DNA from: Begonia masoniana
Taxonomy: Eukaryota > Streptophyta > Magnoliopsida > Cucurbitales > Begoniaceae
Assembly (NCBI GenBank): GCA_022432975.1
Contig: CM039509.1
Coordinates: forward strand, 17,022,324-17,086,323
DNA length: 64,000 bases
Direction: 5' to 3'
In this document: positions 56,991 through 64,000 of the stretch, piece by piece
How the letters are laid out: every line of letters starts with the position of its first letter
How positions within the stretch are numbered: position 1 is the stretch's first letter
The notes under the pieces: model-generated
Seen by the model: only the letters and a program-made list of their open reading frames with translations
The model's database searches: none
Told to the model about the DNA's origin: nothing
Translations under genes and position numbers: made by a program

Positions 56991-58064
56991 AACTTTTTAA
57001 GTTTGCCATTTTGAAATTTTAATTCTTCTCTAAGTTGTTTTATCTCAAATTGGTGATGATGATTATCTAATTAATGTCTTTGGTAAGTTTTAGGCATGAA
57101 GGAATAATTCCTAGCTAAGACAATAACTATTGGAAATTATAATCAACACTTAACATTTCAAATCATAGTCATAAAAACAACTTAGGAAATTCAACAAACA
57201 CTTAGTAAACTACTTTAAAATTCAGGTTTTCAATATGTTTTTCTAACACCACAAATCCATCCAAAACCCAATAATTTTCACCACTTTAAGCAAGATTCGA
57301 TTAATATAAACTTAATGCAAGTTATATAACCATAAAACAGCAAGATGTAAGATTAAAACACAAGATTATTCAAGTTAACATGCTGAAATTGTCGGATGTT
57401 AAGAGCAGAATTTTATTTTCTTTAAGTGGCCGATTCTAACATGATTTTTACAATGATTTGCAACCCAATTTTTGTAACAAGATGCTAGCACATATAATGG
57501 ATGAATCAAATGTTATGTCTATGAGCAAAAAACTAGATTCAAACATATAAAAATGGAGCTGAAAACCGAGAAATAAAACACTAAACAAATCGAGAAGATG
57601 CAAGCAAATAAAAATCGATTTCATAGGATTAGTCTTGGCCGATCTTCATACATCAATATAAGAAAATTTTTGTATTAAGTTGTTGGCATATATTTAGCTA
57701 CAAAACATAGGTTCAACACAACATAATAAAGCTGAAAAACTGAGGAGTTAAAGCATTAAAAACCGAGATGGAGTACACTAAAAACCGAGGAGAAACAAGC
57801 CATATAACCGAGAGGAATTTGTACTCACCTTGGCCGATTTTATGCCACAATGCAAACAAATTTTTACCTTAATGTTTTAGGCTATCAAATGACAAGAAAA
57901 ACATGCTGCAATATTCGGTTAATCAATGATAAAAACAGCACTAAAAACAGAACCAAAAATTGCTAGAAGGATGAGCGGCTAACCCAGTTTTTGTACTAAG
58001 TTTTTGACTAGAGTCAAATGCAACAAAAACACATATGGAAAGCACCTTGTACTCTGATACAACT
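56991..58064 (-). other. noncoding internal region, copy 2 (split by S3)
   Basis: Together with 53095-53143 this forms one internal region aligning with 50156-51414 (for example AATTCCTAGCTAAGACAATAA and TTGGCCGATTTTATGCC). It has no coding potential. It leads to a degenerate PBS at 58051-58062 and an LTR at 58065. Confidence 0.6.
58051..58062 (-). promoter_or_regulatory. degenerate primer-binding site, copy 2
   Basis: The minus strand reads TTGTATCAGAGT, two changes from TGGTATCAGAGC, two bases before the LTR at 58065. Confidence 0.65.
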
Positions 58065-58851
58065 TGACAAGGTGGCCCTTAGAAAAGAGGCCGTATGAAC
58101 CTACAAAAATAGGTAAATGTGCTCTGGTGTGTGAGGTATGCAAAGCTGAGGGGAAATGGTGGGAAAAGGAGAAAAATGATGCAACAAAAATGAAGAGTGA
58201 GGTGTGTGAGTTGTGGCCGAGAACATAGAGGAAGAAAAGTGCAAGAAAATGGAAGGAAAACGATGATAGCTAATGAAGTGCTCGGTGTTGGTGAAATATG
58301 TTAAACCGTGGTGAATATGTGAAGAAATGGAGATGGAAATGGATTACAAACAATAAGTGAAATGTGTGTGAAGATGATGGCCAAAAATAACATGAAATGA
58401 AAGCATGAAATAATGGAGAAGATGGAAATACCCTTGGCGGACCCAGAAGCTATCTTACGTGTGCTCTCGGGTGCACCTTTTCAAGGAGAAAAATGACCAC
58501 AGTAGGCCTAGGTTTTCTTCCTCGAACCTTAAACTCTCAAGAGAGACTAAGGTGAGGGAAAGCTAAGAGTTCACCTAGCAACCCAAAGCTAGGAGAAAAA
58601 GGGAGGACCTCTTCACTCGATTAGAAAATCAAGGAATACCTGAAGCACTTCTAACACGTCTGTTAGGGAAATAGAATTCTCATAAAAAGGGCAATAGTTG
58701 TTTACAAACACCAATGCTATGCTTAAATAGAAAATCATAGGGTGAATGATTAGGGTTTGGCAAAATGGAAGAGTGAATTTGAGCCTTTGGATGATGCATG
58801 CAATTGGCTGCCAAAGGAGATCAAGCCATGCGCGCGCAGCTGATTGGAGGG
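58065..58851 (-). repeat. LTR of the noncoding element, cut by the LTR at 58852
   Basis: It begins TGACAAGGTGGCCC and follows 51415-52190 in order (TTCCTCGAACC, CTCTCAAGAGAG, GATTAGGGTTTGGCAA). It stops at GGAGGG (58851), where a TGTAATGCC LTR starts. The remainder is not in the window. Confidence 0.65.
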
Positions 58852-59192
58852 TGTAATGCCCGCGAACCCACCCTAGTTTGGTTCGTTATTTTGCTCGTCT
58901 TACAATATTTAAAACGAAATTTAAAATAATTTTCGATAAAATTTTGACTCAATTGTTTTATGAAAACTTGAAAATGTGTGGAAAACGTTCGTAGAATACG
59001 TACAAAACGTGTCGGAAAAGGTCGGGTTAAAACATATTTGAAAAGTAAAATTTTTTAAAAAAATCAAAGTGAGCCACAAGTGCCGCCGCGCGCGTGCTAT
59101 CCAGAAGCGCACCCCCAGCTCTCGGTCGCTGCGCACATCGCGCGTGCGCGATACTGCGCACATCGCACAAGCGCAATACTGCGCACCCGAGG

Positions 59193-59222
59193 CGATCGAT
59201 CGGTGCTTGCACCGATCGATCG
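59193..59222. repeat. 14-bp perfect inverted repeat, 2-base loop
   Basis: Arms CGATCGATCGGTGC and GCACCGATCGATCG are separated by TT. It lies in a GC-rich island within an AT-rich LTR. Confidence 0.88.
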
Positions 59223-61064
59223 ATAACCTCTCGAGTTGCTAGACCAAAGTTGCCGATCGATCGGCGCTGGGCGTGCCACACCAGCACCAGCGCACGCCCT
59301 CCAGCACCTGCGCGCACATCCCTCGGCCATTTCCCACCACTTCAACTCACCTAAAACTTACCCAAACCTTTTCCCAACATATTCAACTTCTCGACACATG
59401 AAAATCCTTAAAACCCAACTCTAAAACGTCAGCAAAAACGTAAAAATTTGTGAAAACGAACATCGTTTCTTTTATAAAAATTCAAGCAGCGTAATAGTTA
59501 ATTTTTCTAAAACCAAAACCTGAAAACCAAATATTTTATACAATGCATCTCAAAACACATACCAAAAGAGTTTCAAGTTTTGTAACCTATTTACAATCCA
59601 AACTCACAACCAAAATACAATCTACCACACCTCCCAGGAACACCATGGTCAAGGTGCCCAACAACTGCCCGCACCGGCATACAACATGTGTCATTGACTA
59701 TGTCCTAATCTTGGCCTTGCTTGTAGCTTACATGAAAACTCGTTGTCACCTACACTATAGAACACAAAACGTAAACCTAATACTTAGCAAGTAGGGAATA
59801 ATGAATGTAAAAACACAATGAATACTCAACCCCTAACACATGCAGTTTCTACTCGCTCTGCTGTTCTCGTTTCGTTTTCATTTTATTAATCTTTCACTTT
59901 TTTGTATGGATCAAGTAGGCACTCATCCGAGCCCTGCTCACAGGATGGTCACACCTTGAACCAGCAGAGCAAGATCGGAGGCACACATTGGAGCCCAACT
60001 CACAGGACGGCCATACACGATCTCTTCCCACATCGATCATAGGACCCTCTCGAGGTGCTACACTAGCACTACTCCTCGACGAGACGTTCATACTCTCGAC
60101 ACATTACCTATCTTCAATAGTGCATCTCTCATTGAGACCCTCTCGATGTGCTACACAAGCACTACTTCCCGATAAGGTGACTCTACTAAAAAGCACGTTG
60201 CAATCTTTTCTTATCTTTTTACGTTTCATGCTCACACATCAAAACCATGCACAAAACTCGTTTTTAATGGTTCGAAAACAATGATGCATGTCACACAAAT
60301 GATTAACCATAAAACAAAAAAAAAAACAACAAAACAATCAAACAAATTCCTACCGTTCCATTGTGTAGACCCGAAGGCACAATCAAAATCAACCACTACT
60401 TACATGCATTCTCTGTACGTGTTTGCCAACTCCGAGTACACCAATCACTCGCTCGATAACCTAGCATTAAAAATGGGAAAATCACTTAGTAAACCTCTAA
60501 GAATTCTAAGAAATGCCTCAACTAAATCTTACAACAAATTTAACCAACTATAAAGTATAAATCCCAAAACCCAAATTTCTCTCTTTTTCAATGTCCAAAC
60601 TTCAATCAGCCATAACTTACCCATTTTTCATCGGATTTAAACGATCCAACCCATTCCGTAAATCTTTATATGTCTTCAATCCAATGAATCAATTCAATTT
60701 ACCAACCAAACAACTATGGACGATCGAATTCTGCACCAAACAGAATCGGCTACACATTAATCCAAAACAACTTTTTCACCAAAATCCACCAATTTGCTTA
60801 TCTATCTACATAACCTACCTAAACCATTCTATCCTAAGTATAAACCACCAAAAGTAGCAAGAACATAAAGCAAAGACATGGAAAATTCAGAGCTCACACT
60901 TAGGGTTTCATAAACTCGAACAAAACTCACTCAAAACTCACTCAAACCGCCTAAAATCTCCATTAACATATCCATAACAAAACCCATTAAAACTTACCTT
61001 AAATCCTTGCTAAACTTGATGCAAAGAAAGTAGAGAATCCTTCAATGGAGGCTGCAAGTTCGTG

Positions 61065-61751
61065 GGAGGATAATCACTTCAGTCCCAGAAAAAAATTTTT
61101 CGTCAATTCGTCCACCGAACTATCACGGTTTTTCACTTCAGTCCCTGAACAAAGTTTTTCATCAATTTGACCCCCAAACTTTTAGGTTTTTACAATTCAG
61201 TCCCTGAAATTTTTTTTTCGTCAATTCGACCCCTGAACTTTTATGTTTTTTCTCTTCAGACCCCAAAATTTTTTTTCGTCAATTCGACCCTTGAACTTTA
61301 GGGTTTTTTCAATTCAGCCCCCGAACAAATTCTTTCGTCAATTCGACCCCCAAAATTTTAGGTTTTTTCAATTCAGTCCTCAAACAAATTTTTTCGTCAA
61401 TTCGACCCCCAAACTTTTAAGTTTTTTCAAATCAATCCCTGATCTATTTTTTCGTCAATTCGACCCCTGAACTTTGAGGTTTTTTCATTCAGTCCCCGAA
61501 TAATTTTTTTCGTCAATTCGACTGCCGAACTTTTAGGTTTTTTCAATTCAGTCCCCAATCAATTTTTTTGTCAATTCGACCCCCAAACTTGAGGTTTTTT
61601 CAATTCAGTCCCTGAATAATTTTTTTCGTCAATTCGGCCCCCAAACTTTTAGGTTTTTACAATTTAGTCCCTGAACATTTTTTTTGTCAATTTGACCCCC
61701 AAACTTTTAGGTTTTTTCAATTCAGTCCCTGAACAATTTTTTTGTCAATTC
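61065..61751. repeat. ~58-bp degenerate tandem repeat, ~12 copies
   Basis: Units contain TTCAGTCCCTGAAC, a T-run, then CGTCAATTCGACCCCC and GAACTTTTAGGTTTTT. Spacing is 57-60 bp, with many substitutions and T-run length changes, so it is older than the 15- and 40-bp arrays. The LTR at 61752 is inserted in its last unit. Confidence 0.85.
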
Positions 61752-62411
61752 TGTAATGCCCCCGAACCCACCCTGGCTCGGTGCGCTACTTTGCTGACCA
61801 ATCCTACGTTAAAACCTAATTTAAAATAATTATCATAAACCCTAAATCATAAATTATGACTGACACAATGGAATTTAAAACTAAACTCCCGAAACTCTCT
61901 TACGTCATACCTAACTTCCTAGACTCACTAATTCCCTTACTCCTAACCTTTAAGCACCATGGCGTCCTTCCTGAAAATTTTAGCAAAGTAACGCCTGAAA
62001 ATGGCACCCCCAAAATGCTAGGTACCTGCAAACGAATAAACCTCAACCAATCCAGAATATCAAACCTCCAAATATCAGTAAGGAGGAAACTAAAATACTA
62101 GCATCCCTAAATGAAGAAAGTCCACAATATAGGGCGACATATCACCTTTAGCTATGATTATATACACCAACTACAAATAACTATGCAATGCAATAACTCT
62201 AAAAACAACATCAACCAAAAAGAAAACTCTACAAACCACCAAAATAATTGTAAATTATACACGACCCCAAAAGTACGATTCCACCCACGTCTTTCCGAAG
62301 ACCATGGTCGAGACGCCCTGACAATTGTCCGCACCGGCATAACGCGTACATCATCGACTGTGTCCTAATCCTAGCTTTCCTCGTAGCTCTAACCTGTACT
62401 CCTGTTGTCAC

Positions 62412-63277
62412 CTACACCACAGAACACACACACACACGTAAGCTTACGCTTAGCAAGTAGGGAGTAACGAATGAGACAACAATACAATGCAATCAACCTA
62501 ACCCATGCAGTTTCTACCACTTAGTTGTGTTTATTTGTTGTTCGTTGCATTAAATCGTTTCATAAGCCGTGTGGAACGAGTTGGCACACATCCCATAACC
62601 GTCTAGGATGACCACACTCAGAACCACCATCCTTCATAGAGGTCCCCTCGGGGTGCTACACACCAGCACCTCAGCCCGACAAGGAACACTATTCAGGATT
62701 ACATGTTTTAGCTGTTCATCTCTCATAGAGTACCCTTCAGGGTGCTACACACCAGTACCTCAGCCCGACACGGAACACTATTCGAAATGCAATATGTGTT
62801 TTAGCCGGTCATCTCTCATAGATTACCCTTCGGGGTTCTACACACCGGCACCTCAGCCCGACTTGGCACACTATTCGAAATGCAATATGTGTTTTGGCCG
62901 GTTATCTCTCATAGAGTACCCTTCGGGGTGCTACACACCAGCACCTCAGCCTGACAAGGCACACTATTTGAAATGCAATATGTGTTTTAGCCGGTCATCT
63001 CTCATAGAGTACCCTTCGGGGTGCTACACACCAGCACCTCAGCCCAACAAGGCACACTATTCGAGATGCATTTTACAATTCACTTTATCTGATTACGTTC
63101 ATGCTCACAATGCCAAACAATGCCACTAATCAAACGTAACGTGTTATACCATGATGCATGCTTCAAATATGCAATACCACACGAAACCAGTAACACAACA
63201 CAACACAACACGAAATAAATAATCCTACCGTTCTATGGTGTAGGCCCGAAGGCGAAGGAATAGCTACCTTTACTTAC
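62412..63277 (-). other. putative LTR leader intron containing the 93-bp array
   Basis: On the minus strand the donor CCAG/GTAAGTA is at 63277, with an upstream acceptor-like GTCGTAG/GTGGAG near 63331 giving a middle exon of about 55 nt. The main acceptor GGTGTAG/GTGACA is at 62412. The length is 866 bp, the longest of the set. Inferred from consensus. Confidence 0.42.
62627..63080. repeat. 93-bp tandem repeat, ~5 copies
   Basis: Units start CTCTCATAGAGTACCCTTC and contain GGGGTGCTACACACCAGC and CTCAGCCCGACAAGGC. Starts are near 62627, 62720, 62813, 62906 and 62999. Being a multiple of three it yields a 173-codon open frame that I regard as a by-product. Confidence 0.9.
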
Positions 63278-64000
63278 CTGGCGTCTTAGCTCGCTGAGGA
63301 TACTCGGTTACCTGTCCACCTACGGCTCCACCTACGACAAATAGTCAAACTTCATTAAATCAAGTTTACTTTCACCAATTAACTTTCAAACTATATTTTT
63401 AGTCTAATCCAACTAAAACCTAACTAAACGGGCCGCTAATTTAGGTTCGGTAAAAATCGACCCGAAACTTAGAACGCGCGTAACTTTTGCATCGGATATC
63501 GGAATCGATCGATTCTAGCAGCCACGTACTCCTCTAACAACCTATTTTAACCAGCCAAAAGAAATTTTAAAACAAACGACTGTATCTAGGTCAAAAATTA
63601 GAAAACCCGTACTACCCTTCACCAAGAAATTTCCCCTTTTCCGATTTTCCATCAAATTCCACCCAATTCCTCACCAATCGACCACCCACACCTTCAATTT
63701 GACTAATCTAACAAAAATCCCGAGCTACACACACCAAAATCGAAATGCCCCAAATCGGCCTTCACTGTTTTTCCCCCAAATCGGGCTCATCACGGCCAGG
63801 CGACCAAAGTCGGACCATGGGTCGGCAAACCCACGCCGGAGGTGACCAAAAACGGCCGGTGATCGGAGCCAAATCCGGCTCGTCACTGACGGCCTCAAAA
63901 CAAACCGAAAAATAGTGAAAGTCGAGCTTACCGGTCGGGTTGCGGGCGGAGACGGGCCGGACCTTGCTCGTCGTCGTCGTCTGGCCGGAGAGTGTTGGAG

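Larger units (their letters stand above)
58852..61751 (-). repeat. LTR of a Tekay/Del-like element, cut by the LTR at 61752
   Basis: It starts TGTAATGCCCGCGAACCC, like E3. In order it has a GC-rich palindromic stretch (59075-59330), the acceptor GTGTAG/GTGAC at 59750, two copies of the CTCTCGAGGTGCTACACTAG motif (60046-60185), the CCTTCGGGTCTACACAATGG block and a donor-like CAT/GTAAGT at 60403, then a ~58-bp repeat array (61065-61751). The far end is not in the window. Short open frames are not convincing genes. Confidence 0.72.
61752..64000 (-). repeat. LTR of a further Tekay/Del-like element, continues past the window
   Basis: It starts TGTAATGCCCCCGAACCC after AATTC (possible TSD). It shares the E3/S3 order: acceptor GGTGTAG/GTGACA at 62412, TTGCTAAGC block at about 62455, the 93-bp array, GCCTTCGGGCCTACACCATAG (about 63254-63234), and donor CAG/GTAAGTA at 63277. 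The last 400 bp, GC-rich with CGTCGTCGTCG, fit the transcribed leader side. No coding region is visible. Confidence 0.75.

Overview
This window is plant nuclear DNA, probably from a eudicot. It lies in gene-free, repeat-rich chromatin of the pericentromeric or heterochromatic kind. I found no host protein-coding gene, no rRNA or tRNA gene and no CRISPR array. Almost every base belongs to Ty3/gypsy LTR retrotransposons. They have long LTRs of 1.7-4.6 kb, a minus-strand primer-binding site matching initiator tRNA-Met, and a gag-PR-RT-RNaseH-IN order ending in a chromodomain-like tail. This fits the Tekay/Del chromovirus lineage (an inference from protein motifs and LTR length). The host species cannot be named from the sequence.

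The layout is a nest of insertions that can be resolved from TG...CA ends and 5-bp target-site duplications (TSDs). The outermost full element E1 (+ strand, up to 46363) sits inside an older LTR (46364-47774). E1 is split by E2 (5444-28150, TSD GACCA), E4 (30327-41269, TSD ATTAG) and a solo LTR S2 (41611-45629, TSD TCAGT/TCTGT). E2 is itself split by E3 (11307-21717, TSD GAATA). E4 carries a solo LTR S1 (37895-40396, TSD GTCTC). S2 carries a hAT-type DNA transposon (41876-43168, 8-bp TSD CTGTCAGC). Right of 47775 lie a broken gag of another lineage, a noncoding LTR element arranged LTR-internal-LTR, a solo LTR S3 (53144-56990, TSD AACTT) with a 3-kb minisatellite, and two further LTRs (from 58852 and from 61752), the second inserted in the first.

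Only E3 keeps an open gag-pol polyprotein (1523 codons) and looks young: I count about 8 substitutions between its LTRs outside the array. E4 keeps an intact gag but has no pol, yet has both LTRs, PBS and PPT, so it is probably mobilised in trans by an E3-like partner. E1 and E2 are decayed: E1 mainly by stop codons, E2 by frameshifts plus loss of RNase H.

The most unusual feature concerns the LTRs. Across at least seven subfamilies each LTR carries the same splice-like module: a strong donor (usually CAG/GTAAGT), a conserved block around CCTTCGGGCCTACACCAT, a branch-like TTACTAAGCATTAG, and an acceptor ending GGTGTAG/GTGAC, about 580-870 bp later. Inside or beside this module each subfamily carries its own minisatellite with periods of 15, 27, 40, 46 or 93 bp. 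Several of these descend from one ancestral motif, and copy number differs even between the two LTRs of one element, so some arrays changed after insertion.
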